The notes beneath the pieces were generated by a model. The model was given only the letters and a program-made list of their open reading frames with translations, did no database searches and was not told the DNA's origin. From JAAZPT01 sp964544955 (GTDB lineage: Bacteria; Bacillota; Clostridia; Christensenellales; Aristaeellaceae), in the NCBI GenBank assembly GCA_964544955.1, contig CAZJEB010000006.1, positions 1-64,000 on the forward strand: a stretch of 64,000 nt of DNA. Reading direction: 5' to 3'. Shown one piece after another: positions 17,755 to 27,164 of the stretch (positions are counted from its first letter, which is position 1; each line of letters opens with the position of its first letter). The translations under genes were made by a program, and so were the position numbers.

Positions 17755-18501
17755 CTAAGCCTTAAGGTAATACCTTCTTTTTTTAATTGTACCTTTACCA
17801 TAGTTTATTGCTTGTTTGGGGCAAAGGTTTATACAAGCCATGCAATGGGTGCATTGGCCCAACCACTTGGGTTTGCCATCTACAAGTTTAATATTGTTAA
17901 GCATACAAGCTTTTTCACATATACCACAGCTTATACAATCATCATTAACCCAAAACTTTTTATCCTTTATAATAAGGTTATAAAAAGTTTCGTTTACTAG
18001 GCCACTAAAAAGGAAACCCATGGGGCTTGGAGCAATATCCTCAATTTTTTCACCTTGGGCTATTGCATTGGCTATGGGCAATATAGCCTTATCCGCCTTA
18101 GCTATAATTCGTTTTTCCTCATCCTCAGTTGGGGCTTTAAAAAGGGCTATATAGTTTTCTGGCATGGTTATACAGCTACAGCCCATGCATTCTATACCCT
18201 TTTCATTGCACAATTTGTGTATGTATTTATTTGCATTGCCACTTGCAAGGCCAGCAGTTAGTACAAAGTAGGCCTTTGCCCCTTTAGGGAAGCTTGCACG
18301 GCGTATAAAGCTTTCAACAATGCGGGGTAGCTTCCAACAATATACAGGGGCCACAAACACATAAACTGCGGAGGGGTTATCCGGCAAGGTTTTACTGTAT
18401 TTTAAAAGCTCGCCCATGTTTACTAAGCTTTGCTTTGTTGTATTTGCAATAGCCTTTGCAATATAATGGCTATTGCCAGTGCCACTAAAATATACTATCA
18501 T
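17755..18501 (-). CDS. EFR1-type flavodoxin/ferredoxin protein
   Basis: A 248-residue electron-transfer protein. The N-terminus (MIVYFSGTGNSHYIAKAIA) is a flavodoxin FMN-binding loop of the EFR1 type. Residues 1-165 form the flavodoxin-like domain. Two [4Fe-4S] motifs lie near the C-terminus: CISCGICEKAC and CTHCMACINLCP. The start at 18501 is chosen for AGGAG upstream and for its fit to the family. It is expected to be cytoplasmic. The partner enzymes are not visible; the downstream Rossmann protein is a possible one by location only. Confidence 0.88.
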   Translation of the reverse strand: MIVYFSGTGNSHYIAKAIANTTKQSLVNMGELLKYSKTLPDNPSAVYVFVAPVYCWKLPRIVESFIRRASFPKGAKAYFVLTAGLASGNANKYIHKLCNEKGIECMGCSCITMPENYIALFKAPTEDEEKRIIAKADKAILPIANAIAQGEKIEDIAPSPMGFLFSGLVNETFYNLIIKDKKFWVNDDCISCGICEKACMLNNIKLVDGKPKWLGQCTHCMACINLCPKQAINYGKGTIKKRRYYLKA

Positions 18502-18675
18502 ATTAATTCTCCTACATATAATAATTAATATTAACATTCTAATTAACTTGTTTCAATATTTTTTGTAAATTTTCGTAAATTTTGGGCTTACTTTTAAGCA
18601 TATTTTACAAAGTAACAATTATATGCTATACTTTATTTAGAAGAATATGCCCCTTTTACCATAGGAGGTGATTTT

Positions 18676-19143
18676 ATGATAAGCTTGCGTGCTATAACTG
18701 AAAAAAACTGGTTTAAGGTATTAAACCTTGAAGTTACACCCAGCCAAAGCCATTTTGTGTCACCCCCTATAAACATATTAGCAAGGGCCTATGTTTATAG
18801 GCACAACAAGGCGGAAGCCTTAGCAATTTACAACAACGAAACAATGGTGGGAATATGCCTTATTTGTGAGCTTAACAACGATTTAGATACCTATGAACTT
18901 CAACAGTTTATGATAGACCATAATTACCAAGGCATGGGCTATGGCAAAGAAGCCCTTAAACTTATTATTGCTAAGCTAAGAAATGACGGTAAATACCCTA
19001 TTATAGAAACCTGTGTGCACCGTGACGATGTTATAGCCTTGGAAGTATACAACAGCCTTGGTTTTGTAGATACTAAACTAAGGGATAGGCAGGTGCCTGA
19101 AAGCTTGTTGTTAAGGTACTACATTAATAAAAATGATTTATAA
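18676..19143 (+). CDS. GNAT-family N-acetyltransferase (spermidine-like group)
   Basis: A 155-residue acetyltransferase. The acetyl-CoA loop is NYQGMGYGKEALKLII near residues 92-107, and the C-terminus NSLGFVDT is the usual GF strand. The opening ISLRAITEKNWFKVLNLEV resembles the polyamine-acetyltransferase (BltD/PaiA-like) group. AGGAGGTGA lies just before the ATG. It is divergent from the operon to its left and followed by a strong terminator. A spermidine substrate is only a suggestion. Confidence 0.85.
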   Translation: MISLRAITEKNWFKVLNLEVTPSQSHFVSPPINILARAYVYRHNKAEALAIYNNETMVGICLICELNNDLDTYELQQFMIDHNYQGMGYGKEALKLIIAKLRNDGKYPIIETCVHRDDVIALEVYNSLGFVDTKLRDRQVPESLLLRYYINKNDL

Positions 19144-19162
19144 GCCCCTAAGGGGCTTTTTT
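19142..19162 (+). terminator. Rho-independent terminator
   Basis: AAGCCCC pairs with GGGGCTT over a short loop, followed by six T. It begins at the stop codon of the acetyltransferase gene. Confidence 0.85.
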
Positions 19163-19267
19163 ATTTGCTAAAAAACAATATAAAAATTGCAAAATGCTTA
19201 AAATTATTGTAATATTATTGTATGTTAAATTAGATATTTTATTGCGTAAGCAGAAAGGAATACCCCT

Positions 19268-20578
19268 ATGAATATAAAAAGAATATTGGCCTTATTTTTA
19301 GGCTTTGCCCTTATATTTTCCTTTATGCCCGTTGAGGCTCAAAGCCCCCTTGTAGTTAGCGCCCAATTAAACCGAAGCTTTGTTGATAATATTGATACTG
19401 TAGATGTTACTGCCACTGCAAGCGGTGGTAAAGCGCCTTATACCTATGCTTTTTTTGTTACAAGGCAGGGCACAACGGGCAATGTGCACGCCACAAAATA
19501 CAGTAGCATTAATACATTAAAGTATAGGCCTAACAAGTTGGGCGTTTACCAAATTACAGTAAATGTTAAGGATTCATCGGGCAGGTATACCGTTGCTGCC
19601 TTGGACCCAATATATGTAAACTCCTTGGAATATAATATATTAGCTGAAATTGAGAACACTAACTTACACGTTGGTGACACTATAAAGGTAAAATCCCACG
19701 TAATAGGTGGAGAAGGTTCATCATTCCGTTATGCCTACTATGTTTACAAAAACGGTGAGCGTATATATTACAGAACATACAATGGACGTAGCACATTAAA
19801 CTACCGTATAAAAAGCCCTGGCATATACTTTATATCCAGCTTTGTAAAGGATAGGAATGGCACAGTAAAGGGTGTAGAATCCGAGGCCTTTGCTGTTGAT
19901 GTTGAGCCCCTTAAGCTTTCCCTTAATGTTTTAAGCGTTGACCATAAGGTTGGTTTACCCATAACTGCATCATCAAACGCAGTGGGCGTGGGCTCACCTA
20001 TGCGCTATGCTTTTTATGTGTATCATGACGGTCAAACCCTAGTACATAAAACGGATTATAGCTTTGACCCAAGCTTTAGCTATACCCCACAACTACCTGG
20101 AAGATACGTAATTATCGCCTATGCTAGGGACTCCTTTGGCAGTAGAACACAGGTGAAGAGTGCACCCATGGATATTCCACCCGCAAAAGTTAATGCTGTT
20201 GAACCCCCAAGCCAAGTTACAGAGGTTGTAACATTAGAGGAAGTTGTGGAGCCTACAAATACTCCAGCACCTGTTATAGAAGTGCCACAAGTGTTTAGCA
20301 TTTTGCCTATGTTTGACTTTGGTGAAAAAACCGTTGGTAGCAAGGCTAATATAAGCCTTGAAGTTAGTGGTGGTAAAGAGCCTTACACCTATGCTTGCGC
20401 TATAATACGCGACGGCCAAAAGGTTGTTTCAGAAAAATTTGTAGATAACCCTGTGTTTAGTTACAGTTATTCCAAGCCTGGCGTATATGTTTTTGATGTA
20501 TTTGCTAAGGATTCCACTGGGGCAATGATAAAGCAAAGCTCTAGGGAAGTAGAAGTAATCGCTGTACCTGAAGGTTAA
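19268..20578 (+). CDS. Secreted protein with four Ig-like/PKD-like repeats
   Basis: A 436-residue exported protein. The signal peptide is residues 1-25 (IKRILALFLGFALIFSFMPVEA). Four repeats of about 95 residues follow, each with a YAFFV/YAYYV/YAFYV/YACAI strand, a YRPNKLGVYQITV or YSKPGVYVFDV strand and a final VKDSSG-type turn. The fold pattern is that of Ig-like or PKD beta-sandwich domains. A Pro/Val/Glu-rich linker (about 306-342) separates repeats 3 and 4. There is no sorting motif or membrane anchor, so it is probably released or non-covalently bound. Convergent with the LRR gene at 20660. Confidence 0.8.
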   Translation: MNIKRILALFLGFALIFSFMPVEAQSPLVVSAQLNRSFVDNIDTVDVTATASGGKAPYTYAFFVTRQGTTGNVHATKYSSINTLKYRPNKLGVYQITVNVKDSSGRYTVAALDPIYVNSLEYNILAEIENTNLHVGDTIKVKSHVIGGEGSSFRYAYYVYKNGERIYYRTYNGRSTLNYRIKSPGIYFISSFVKDRNGTVKGVESEAFAVDVEPLKLSLNVLSVDHKVGLPITASSNAVGVGSPMRYAFYVYHDGQTLVHKTDYSFDPSFSYTPQLPGRYVIIAYARDSFGSRTQVKSAPMDIPPAKVNAVEPPSQVTEVVTLEEVVEPTNTPAPVIEVPQVFSILPMFDFGEKTVGSKANISLEVSGGKEPYTYACAIIRDGQKVVSEKFVDNPVFSYSYSKPGVYVFDVFAKDSTGAMIKQSSREVEVIAVPEG

Positions 20579-20582
20579 TATA

Positions 20583-20612
20583 TAAAACTGCAGCTTAGGC
20601 TGTGGTTTTTAT
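20583..20612 (+). terminator. Rho-independent terminator
   Basis: AAAACTGCAGC pairs with GCTGTGGTTTT (two G-T pairs) followed by T-rich sequence. It lies just past the Ig-like-repeat gene. Confidence 0.75.
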
Positions 20613-20628
20613 TTTATAAGCTCATATT

Positions 20629-20655
20629 AAAAGGCTACCTTTTGGTAGGCCTTTT
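20629..20655. terminator. Bidirectional terminator between convergent genes
   Basis: An AAAAGGCTACC arm (20629-20639) faces GGTAGGCCTTTT (20644-20655). A/T runs on both sides allow it to act for both the plus-strand gene and the minus-strand LRR gene. Confidence 0.75.
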
Positions 20656-20659
20656 AATT

Positions 20660-21952
20660 TTAATATTTTGGTTTTTGTTTTATTTTTAGCCTTATGAAGT
20701 ATACCAAGGCTATAAGTAGCAATAAACCTACAATTATTATCATTAAGCTAACAAGGTTTATTTTATCCTTAATGTTTTCCGTTTTAACAGCTTTGGGGCT
20801 AAGCCTAAAGTTAAGGTTTACATCCATATTTGCGGTGTTGCCCTCAAGGTCGGTCATTGTATATGTATACTTTAAGGGGGAATCAAAACCTACAACTTCC
20901 CCATCAACTAACCTATCATTAGCTAACACGTTTGCCATTATGGGGGCGGGGTTTAGCTTTATTAAATTAAAGGAATATTTTCCATTATCATCGGCAGCCA
21001 AGGCAACTTTTATATTTTGTGGGGAGAATTTACTTTCATCTAAATTGAAGGAGGCCTTGCTTATATCCAAATAGCTTAGGCTATTATTGCTTACATTAAG
21101 CCTGTTAAGGCCATTACATTTGCTTATATCCAAGCTTGTTAGGTTGTTATTGCTACAATCTAGTTTTTCTATGTTAAGGCTAGTGCTTAAATCCAGTTCC
21201 ACAAGCCTGTTTTGGTAACACCATAAATCTGTTAATTGGCTAATTTTTGGTAAATGGAGCTTTACAAGCCTGTTGTTGTAGCAGGATAGTATTTCAAGCT
21301 TATCACAATGGCTAAAATCAAGTTCTAAAAGCCTGTTTTTATAGCACCATATTGCACTTAATTGTTTGCAGTTGCTTACATCAAGCTTGGCTAGCATATT
21401 GTTTACACAGGATACTTCCATAAGGTTTATACAATCGCTAAGTATAAGCTCGGTAAGTTTATTATCGGAACAGCGGAGTTTTTCAAGGTTAGAGCAAGCG
21501 CTTAAGTTTAGAACTTCCATACCGTTGTTATTGCACCAAAGTTCAGATAATGTGGGCAACTGGCTAAGGTCGAGGTTTTTTATTTTATTGCCATCACAGC
21601 TTAACATATGCAAGTTGATGAAGTTTTCAACACCCTTTAGGCTTTCTATACCCATATTGCTTACGAGTATGCGGGTAACTGCCATGTTTTCCCCTGGGCT
21701 TATTATGCCATTTTTGTTGGTATCAAAGGTTTTTTGAACATATTCCCTAAATACAGTATCGGGGAAAGTAAGCTCATCAATGGCTATATCGATAACATCA
21801 TTGGGTTCATCAACAATAGGCGTTTGTTCCACGGGCTCTATTGGGGTGCTTTGTTCAATTATTGGTGTATCACTGGGGAGTGCATCCCCAAAGGCATAGA
21901 GGGGCAGGGATAAAACCACAATACAAAGTATTATTAAAAAGCGTTTTAGCAT
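20660..21952 (-). CDS. Membrane-anchored leucine-rich-repeat surface protein
   Basis: A 430-residue protein. The start at 21952 has GGGGGA upstream and gives a signal peptide (MLKRFLIILCIVVLSLPLYAFG). A cap follows with FPDTVFREYVQKTF and an EF-hand-like loop DTNKNGIISPGE. About ten LRRs come next (LxxLWCYxNRLxELDxS pattern), then a beta-rich region. A C-terminal membrane helix (LMIIIVGLLLLIALVYFI) with a Lys/Arg tail ends the protein, so it is a type I surface protein. It has no LPxTG-type motif, unlike the proteins at 29-34 kb. Ligand binding is inferred. Confidence 0.85.
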   Translation of the reverse strand: MLKRFLIILCIVVLSLPLYAFGDALPSDTPIIEQSTPIEPVEQTPIVDEPNDVIDIAIDELTFPDTVFREYVQKTFDTNKNGIISPGENMAVTRILVSNMGIESLKGVENFINLHMLSCDGNKIKNLDLSQLPTLSELWCNNNGMEVLNLSACSNLEKLRCSDNKLTELILSDCINLMEVSCVNNMLAKLDVSNCKQLSAIWCYKNRLLELDFSHCDKLEILSCYNNRLVKLHLPKISQLTDLWCYQNRLVELDLSTSLNIEKLDCSNNNLTSLDISKCNGLNRLNVSNNSLSYLDISKASFNLDESKFSPQNIKVALAADDNGKYSFNLIKLNPAPIMANVLANDRLVDGEVVGFDSPLKYTYTMTDLEGNTANMDVNLNFRLSPKAVKTENIKDKINLVSLMIIIVGLLLLIALVYFIRLKIKQKPKY

Positions 21953-22080
21953 ACTCAATCCCCCTATCAATGGCGCTTTACTGTAATAAAGATTTTAGCA
22001 TATTGGCATATTACTGTCAATTCAAATGTATATAAATATGCAATATTAACAATATATTTACATTGTATTTTTTATGTATA

Positions 22081-22557
22081 TTACAAGGCTTTACCACATG
22101 TGGGGCAAAGGGAGTTGAGTATATTTAGCCTTGCCTTATGGCTCCATGGCTTTAAATTGGTATCCACTTTTACAGCGGGTGGTGTAGCGTGGACTATGCG
22201 CAGGGGATTAATGCTTGTAACCAAGCCTATATGGTAAAAATCCTGTATAAGGTTGGGGTTATAGTGTTTGCCACCTTGTTTATATTGGGCAGATAGTTTA
22301 TTGCCAGGGGATCTTGTTTTAAAAACCACATCGCCCAGTTGAACATTATTGTTTATGGCTTGAACATTGTTAACATATTTACGGGCGATTCTGTTTGAGC
22401 CATGGTATATTTTTTGGTTTATTTTGTTAAAGGCATATACGAATAGACCAGAGCAATCTATTCCATTTTTATCGTTTGTGCCAGGGCTAGCGTAGGGCCA
22501 GGAGAGGGTGGACTCGAAGGTGGAGATTAGGGTAGAAATTGTTGAGTTTTTATGCAT
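22081..22557 (-). CDS. Phage NlpC/P60-type cell-wall hydrolase
   Basis: A 158-residue peptidoglycan peptidase-like protein. The catalytic Cys35 stands in GIDCSGLFVYAF, with a second active-site residue His109 in FYHIGLVT and a polar third position near His123. No signal peptide is present, as expected for a phage endolysin or tail-associated hydrolase. The N-terminus (SWPYASPGTNDKNG) is typical of phage members. It lies at the end of the capsid/tail cassette, separated from it by an R2 repeat. The ribosome binding site (GGAAAAA) is weak. Confidence 0.8.
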   Translation of the reverse strand: MHKNSTISTLISTFESTLSWPYASPGTNDKNGIDCSGLFVYAFNKINQKIYHGSNRIARKYVNNVQAINNNVQLGDVVFKTRSPGNKLSAQYKQGGKHYNPNLIQDFYHIGLVTSINPLRIVHATPPAVKVDTNLKPWSHKARLNILNSLCPTCGKAL

Positions 22558-22576
22558 TTGTTGAGTTTTTCCTTTT

Positions 22577-22700
22577 TGGTATGAGGTAATTAGGCGTAGC
22601 GACCGAAGGAGTACAAAAGGCGTAGCCTTTTACGGACTGAGGGAACCCAGCGATTGACCGTAAGGGCAATTGATGGGCGAAAGCGTCCCTTGACCCCACT
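22577..22700 (+). repeat. R2 repeat (subtype B) joined to an R1 end
   Basis: An R2 copy of subtype B (GCGACCGAAGGAGTAC paired in sequence with ACGGACTGAGGGAACCC). The inner hairpin is TTGACC...GGGCAA. The end TCCCTTGACCCCACTTT matches the R1 end, so the copy appears fused to R1 sequence. It separates the NlpC/P60 gene from the rest of the phage cassette. Confidence 0.75.
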
Positions 22701-22701
22701 T

Positions 22702-23034
22702 TTATGTGTTATAGGCCTTTGTTCTTGTTATTTTATTCATCCAATTTTCTAATTCATAATTAAACAATTTTGCCCTTATATTATACCTTTCTATATCATC
22801 ATTAAAATAATCCATCTGCCCCAACACATACAATTCATAAATCCTTATACTCCCCTCCTCCAGCCACAATTCTTTACCCAATTCATACCTCTGGGGTATA
22901 CTCAGGCCATATTCCTTACCCAATTTACCATACAATTCCAAATCCATATCATATGCCCAATTCATTATTCTATTATTATCCAAGCTATTTGGGCTTATTA
23001 TATTTATATTATTTATTAAATTATCTATTATCAT
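22702..23034 (-). CDS. Phage cassette protein, unknown
   Basis: A 110-residue acidic protein, mostly helical by composition, with no motif I recognise. It begins six bases after the upstream phage gene and shares its direction, so it is part of the capsid/tail operon. It may be a small tail or head-completion protein, but nothing in the sequence shows this. Confidence 0.55.
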   Translation of the reverse strand: MIIDNLINNINIISPNSLDNNRIMNWAYDMDLELYGKLGKEYGLSIPQRYELGKELWLEEGSIRIYELYVLGQMDYFNDDIERYNIRAKLFNYELENWMNKITRTKAYNT

Positions 23035-23040
23035 ATTCCA

Positions 23041-23661
23041 TCATCTTTTTAGCCTTGAGCTATCTAAAATATTATACAATCTATTCCTCATTGAGCCTAT
23101 TCTTCTCTGTTTGTTTTTACCCCTTGTTCCCCCTGAACCCCTTGAATACTTTGCTGCAAGTTCTGCTCTTTTTAGTTCTTCCTCGGCCTCCTGTTCCGCC
23201 TTATCCAAGTAATAGCCCCTATCCTTTTGCCATGCGGAAAGTTCCTTTTCGTAAGCCCTTATATCCTTATCCTGCAAGTTTCTATAATTATCTACATTAT
23301 TTTGCAAGCCCTCGCCCTCCTGCCTATACCTTTCCATAGCCTTTGCATACAGTTGGGGAACAATATCCTGTAATTTATTTAAATTATTATTATACTGTTG
23401 TTGTGCCACACTTATGGCATAGCTATTATTTAAGCCACCTGTAAGGCTGGCTCCATAGCCCATAGTATCCTCCATGGCCCTTTTGCCCTCCCTTATAGCG
23501 CTTGCCCTATAATTTTTATACTGGGCATCATCATCTTTATTATAGCTAAAGGCTTTTCTATTTATTAGCAATTTTAGTGCATTATCCAAAGCCAACTTAT
23601 ACTTATCATTATACTTTGGTTTAGAGCCTTCTATTATTTTTAACATTTCTGCTGCTTTCAT
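23041..23661 (-). CDS. Phage cassette protein, Gln/Glu/Lys-rich helical
   Basis: A 206-residue protein starting at 23661 with AAAGGA upstream, two bases after the previous gene stop. The sequence is strongly helical: SVAQQQYNNNLNKLQDIV and then an AWQKDRGYYLDKAEQEAEEE coiled-coil stretch near residues 130-165, ending in a basic Gly-rich tail (GSGGTRGKNKQRR). A role in internal virion or tail structure is possible from location. I do not recognise the family. Confidence 0.6.
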   Translation of the reverse strand: MKAAEMLKIIEGSKPKYNDKYKLALDNALKLLINRKAFSYNKDDDAQYKNYRASAIREGKRAMEDTMGYGASLTGGLNNSYAISVAQQQYNNNLNKLQDIVPQLYAKAMERYRQEGEGLQNNVDNYRNLQDKDIRAYEKELSAWQKDRGYYLDKAEQEAEEELKRAELAAKYSRGSGGTRGKNKQRRIGSMRNRLYNILDSSRLKR

Positions 23662-23663
23662 AA

Positions 23664-25055
23664 TTAAGCCGTCCTTTCCCACATATACACGCTATAATAG
23701 GGTGGTGTTATATTATGAGCATCACTATCCCCCACATAGCTACCAATATCCTGAACGCCATAGGCGGTTTTCCACACCTTAGTTACATACTGGCCTGTAA
23801 ACTGGGGGTAATTTGCGCTAGAGCCCTCAAATATGCTATTACCTGTATGCCTATGCCTTGGAATTTCATTTATTTTTAATGTATGGGTAAAGTTGCCACC
23901 CATTGAGCCTGCGGGGTAATTGCTACTTGCCCCCAACAAAAACCTTGCCTCCAAGGCTTTCCACGTGCCACCAAACAAGCTTTGCGGGCTAGTATTATTT
24001 CGGCTTACATATATGCTTCCAAGGGGATAAACCCAATCCAAAATATTTTTACCCTTTAGGTACAAATCCCAATTAGGGGCAATTTCAACAGCGTTTTGTT
24101 TATCGCTTATACAGCCCAAGCCTATACCGTTACCCCTATCATTTATATGTATACATATATTATTTGAGGGCACAACTGTTTCATACTCTGTAGTATGTAT
24201 ACCATCCGTAAGTACAGCTTTAACATCAAAGCTTTTATTTGCATCAAAGGTACCATACAGCATATTTTGTGCATAGTCGCCTAGGGTCAAGTAGCTATCT
24301 GTGCCCCGTTCCCTATACAAAAGTGTTATATTGGTATTAAAGCCAAGGGGGCTATAGTTATAATCTATATCTATTTTCAGGTACTCACCAAGGCTATCCT
24401 CTTGGCTATATTCATCGCTACGGGTAATTTTTAGGCTATTTATTTGTGGTTGGTTATAGGCTTGCACATTTATTGTGCGTTCAAGGCTTTCCACCCTGCC
24501 CCTACTATCGGTAACTTTTACTGTAACAGTAGTTTCACCATGGTTTTGTAGGTGTTGGCTTGTAATTTCATAGCCCTTATAATTTATGCCCTCCACATTA
24601 ACGCTTATATTTTTTATAATGGAGCCATACACGCCCCTTGCGCTTGTTTTTACCATAATTTTGCTTACCCCTTGAATATACTCGTCCCAAGGTTCAGCCT
24701 CGCCTGTATTTATTGCAAACAGTTCTACTTTTTCTATTATGGGTTTTAAATCTATAGGCAGCCTTACGGGAACGCTTAATTCACTGCTGCCCAAGTAATC
24801 GCCACTATCGTTATCATAGCTGCTTAGCACTATTGTAAGCATACTATTTACGCTATCCCTTACGCTTACAGCCCACCTTATGGGCACAGTAAAGCCATGG
24901 TTTGTTTTACCCAGGGGCATATCCTCTTGATGAAGGCTATTTTTTATAGCATAAACCAAGCTATGGCGCAGGTTTTGCCTATGGGGAATAATTTCTACTA
25001 TTATTTGCTCGCCCAATTCCCCAGGGAAAGATATAATTTTTAAATCGGATTTCAT
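23664..25055 (-). CDS. Phage tail fibre/baseplate protein (DUF859-like, collar C-terminus)
   Basis: A 463-residue virion protein. Residues 1-300 have tandem beta-rich modules with a KVTDSRGRVESLERTI turn, as in siphovirus DUF859 tail proteins. The C-terminus has YPLGSIYVS, SLFGGTWKAL, FLLGASS, GGNFTHTL, EIPRHRHTG and ITPPYYSVYMWERTA. These are the ordered hallmarks of collar-type tail-fibre receptor-binding domains. AAGGAAG precedes the ATG. It lies 12 bases from the upstream fibre gene, in the capsid/tail operon. It would bind the host surface. Confidence 0.85.
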   Translation of the reverse strand: MKSDLKIISFPGELGEQIIVEIIPHRQNLRHSLVYAIKNSLHQEDMPLGKTNHGFTVPIRWAVSVRDSVNSMLTIVLSSYDNDSGDYLGSSELSVPVRLPIDLKPIIEKVELFAINTGEAEPWDEYIQGVSKIMVKTSARGVYGSIIKNISVNVEGINYKGYEITSQHLQNHGETTVTVKVTDSRGRVESLERTINVQAYNQPQINSLKITRSDEYSQEDSLGEYLKIDIDYNYSPLGFNTNITLLYRERGTDSYLTLGDYAQNMLYGTFDANKSFDVKAVLTDGIHTTEYETVVPSNNICIHINDRGNGIGLGCISDKQNAVEIAPNWDLYLKGKNILDWVYPLGSIYVSRNNTSPQSLFGGTWKALEARFLLGASSNYPAGSMGGNFTHTLKINEIPRHRHTGNSIFEGSSANYPQFTGQYVTKVWKTAYGVQDIGSYVGDSDAHNITPPYYSVYMWERTA

Positions 25056-25067
25056 TATTTTACTTCC

Positions 25068-25775
25068 TTAATGTTTTACAAGGCTTAAGCCCTTACTATC
25101 TACATATATTTGAAAATTGCCCAAGCTTATGCTTTGGGTATGGCAATGGCTTATATTTAAACCATTGCCTGTAATACTACCCACGCTATTATTAGCATTT
25201 ATAAAATTTACAGAATTATTTTGTAATTGCACTTTAAAGGGACTATCTGTTGAGCCTAATTCCAAGGCATTATTTTTTATGCGAATATATTTAGCAAGTT
25301 CGTCCCTATACTTATTTGCTATATTTTCAAGGGCTAGCACATCTGTTTGAAGGGAAGCTATGCCCTGTTGCAGTTCAAACTTATTTGAATTTAAATTAGC
25401 ATCTATAAGGCTTGTAGCGTTTTGTTTATCCAGCTTATACACAAGGGCATCGTTTTCCCAAATATCAAGTTGTTTACCCATTTGTGCATCCAAATTATCC
25501 ACACTTATGGCATTAGTGCCTATATGCAAGGATTTTATAGCCCCTTGCTTTATTTGGTTACTGCCAATTTTAGCCCTTTTTATGCCCTCCACATCATAAA
25601 TAACTTGGTTTAAGCTGTTTTTAACATATTTATTTTCATTGTTATAACTATCGCTAAAATTACCCTCATCAATATTATAAAGGCTATCCTTAAACTGACG
25701 TTTTAGTTGATATAGTTCTATTTTTACATCATCTATACTCTGTTCCAGTTTATTTAGGTTTTGGGGATTATCCAT
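25068..25775 (-). CDS. Phage tail fibre-like protein with coiled coils
   Basis: A 235-residue protein. Residues 1-60 have heptad-like spacing (LEQSIDDVKIELYQLKRQ). A segment of IKQGAIKSLHIGTNAIS type follows, resembling trimeric phage fibre shafts, then a second coiled coil (LQTDVLALENIANKYRDEL). The C-terminal 60 residues are beta-rich with repeated NN/NNS turns. AAAGGGG precedes the ATG. A short gap of one base separates it from the 73-residue gene. It probably forms a fibre or adaptor with the next gene. Confidence 0.65.
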   Translation of the reverse strand: MDNPQNLNKLEQSIDDVKIELYQLKRQFKDSLYNIDEGNFSDSYNNENKYVKNSLNQVIYDVEGIKRAKIGSNQIKQGAIKSLHIGTNAISVDNLDAQMGKQLDIWENDALVYKLDKQNATSLIDANLNSNKFELQQGIASLQTDVLALENIANKYRDELAKYIRIKNNALELGSTDSPFKVQLQNNSVNFINANNSVGSITGNGLNISHCHTQSISLGNFQIYVDSKGLSLVKH

Positions 25776-25776
25776 A

Positions 25777-25998
25777 TTATTTACCCCTTTGGTATTTTTG
25801 TTTTAGCTTGGCAAGGCTTTCATGCACATTTATATCAGCCTGGGTGGACCTTTCAATTATTACAGCTACGGGGTAAGGCACTTCCACCTCAACACCCCTT
25901 TGTATTAAATAGCTTTTGCCGTTTAGGCAGGCGAACACATCGCCAGTATATTTTTCATCATCTTTAAACAGTTTAATTTTTTGCATTTGTTTGTTCAT
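25777..25998 (-). CDS. Phage cassette protein, 73 residues
   Basis: A 73-residue protein. Its ATG overlaps the capsid stop by one base (TAATG), so it is translationally coupled to the capsid. The middle (DVFACLNGKSYLIQRGVEVEVPYPVAVII) suggests a small beta-barrel-like domain. In similar phages a small protein sits here, but I cannot name its role. Confidence 0.65.
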   Translation of the reverse strand: MNKQMQKIKLFKDDEKYTGDVFACLNGKSYLIQRGVEVEVPYPVAVIIERSTQADINVHESLAKLKQKYQRGK

Positions 25999-27164
25999 TA
26001 ATTAGCCTCCACATTGTTTGAGTAGCCACTTGTGCTTTCTATGCGCACAATATATTCTTCCACAAGGCGTTTAACAGCCTTTGTGGCTTTCCAACCACAG
26101 CTTGCACGTTGGTTTAGAGGGTCCTCACCATAGCCATTTTGTTTAACTATATGCTCTAAGCCCCCACCATCCACTTCTGTTGTGGCATAGGCATGGGCCC
26201 CAAGCACTACTGTAGCAAAGCAAGCAAGGCCATTTTTACCAGTTTCCGCCGGGTATATTATGTTGCCCACGGAGGCGTTTATAGCCTTATCCAATGTAAG
26301 CACCCCTTGGGCAGTAGCGTTTTCAATTTTTGCTGTATTATCCCCTATGTTTATAATGCGGCCTATAAGGGCGGTGGCTTCATCACTTGTAAGGCTTTCG
26401 TTTATTGTGATTGTTGCCCCAGAGGCAGTTTTTACACTAAGGGTGCGCGTGCTTGTTAGGTTGGGGGATTTGTACACTTTAGCCTCTGTGGATTTTACAA
26501 AGCGAACATTGCCAATTTTGCCTATTTCGCCATTGTACAGATTATCCGGCTTAGCGTATTTGTGGGAGTCTATCCATTCAGGGTTGCGCATAAGGTCGTA
26601 GGCGGTGTAGGGGTGTATAATTGCTACATAGCTATCATCAATGGTTTCAGCATTCATGGCAGATAGTTGGGCTGCGGCCCTGTAAAATAGGTCGGGGGTG
26701 AGTTTGCTAGTATCGTCCAGTTCCTCCCTAAGCAATGTTTCACCATTTTTATTAGGGGCATACATAACGTTTGTGCCTGCGCATAATACATCACGGGTGA
26801 TAGTATCAAGGGTGCGCCCAGCTTGGGAGCCAAGTATTTTAGTTAATTGCACAATGGTGTTATCAACAGCGGTAAGTTTGAGTATATCGCTAACTTGAAC
26901 AAAATCGCCATATTGATCTATAGATACGGTAACGGGTGTAACTTGTAGACTGTTGCCTTGGGGTGTTACGCCCTCTGTAATAGGTTGAAGGGCTTTAGCA
27001 AGGGGAGCAAAGCGCCTGAATTGTATAGTTTTACCACCATTTTTAGGTATGGGGTATTTATCGGCAAAGTTATCGTAAACCAATTTAGGTTCAACGTTAT
27101 CTATAAGGGTTTTTTCGTAATAGGTTTGCATTTCTGCGGATAGGGTTTGGGTGGTGTTTATCAT
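25998..27164 (-). CDS. Major capsid protein, N4-gp56 family
   Basis: A 388-residue major head protein. The opening (TTQTLSAEMQTYYEKTLID), then KNGGKTIQFRRF, TEGVTPQGNSL and DQYGDFVQVSD, are signatures of the N4-gp56 capsid family. A C-terminal domain with repeated beta-strands (SLTSDEATALIGRIINIGDN) is also typical. The ATG overlaps the scaffold gene stop (ATGA). It places the cassette with podovirus-like phages. No cleavage site or protease gene was seen nearby. Confidence 0.9.
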   Translation of the reverse strand: MINTTQTLSAEMQTYYEKTLIDNVEPKLVYDNFADKYPIPKNGGKTIQFRRFAPLAKALQPITEGVTPQGNSLQVTPVTVSIDQYGDFVQVSDILKLTAVDNTIVQLTKILGSQAGRTLDTITRDVLCAGTNVMYAPNKNGETLLREELDDTSKLTPDLFYRAAAQLSAMNAETIDDSYVAIIHPYTAYDLMRNPEWIDSHKYAKPDNLYNGEIGKIGNVRFVKSTEAKVYKSPNLTSTRTLSVKTASGATITINESLTSDEATALIGRIINIGDNTAKIENATAQGVLTLDKAINASVGNIIYPAETGKNGLACFATVVLGAHAYATTEVDGGGLEHIVKQNGYGEDPLNQRASCGWKATKAVKRLVEEYIVRIESTSGYSNNVEAN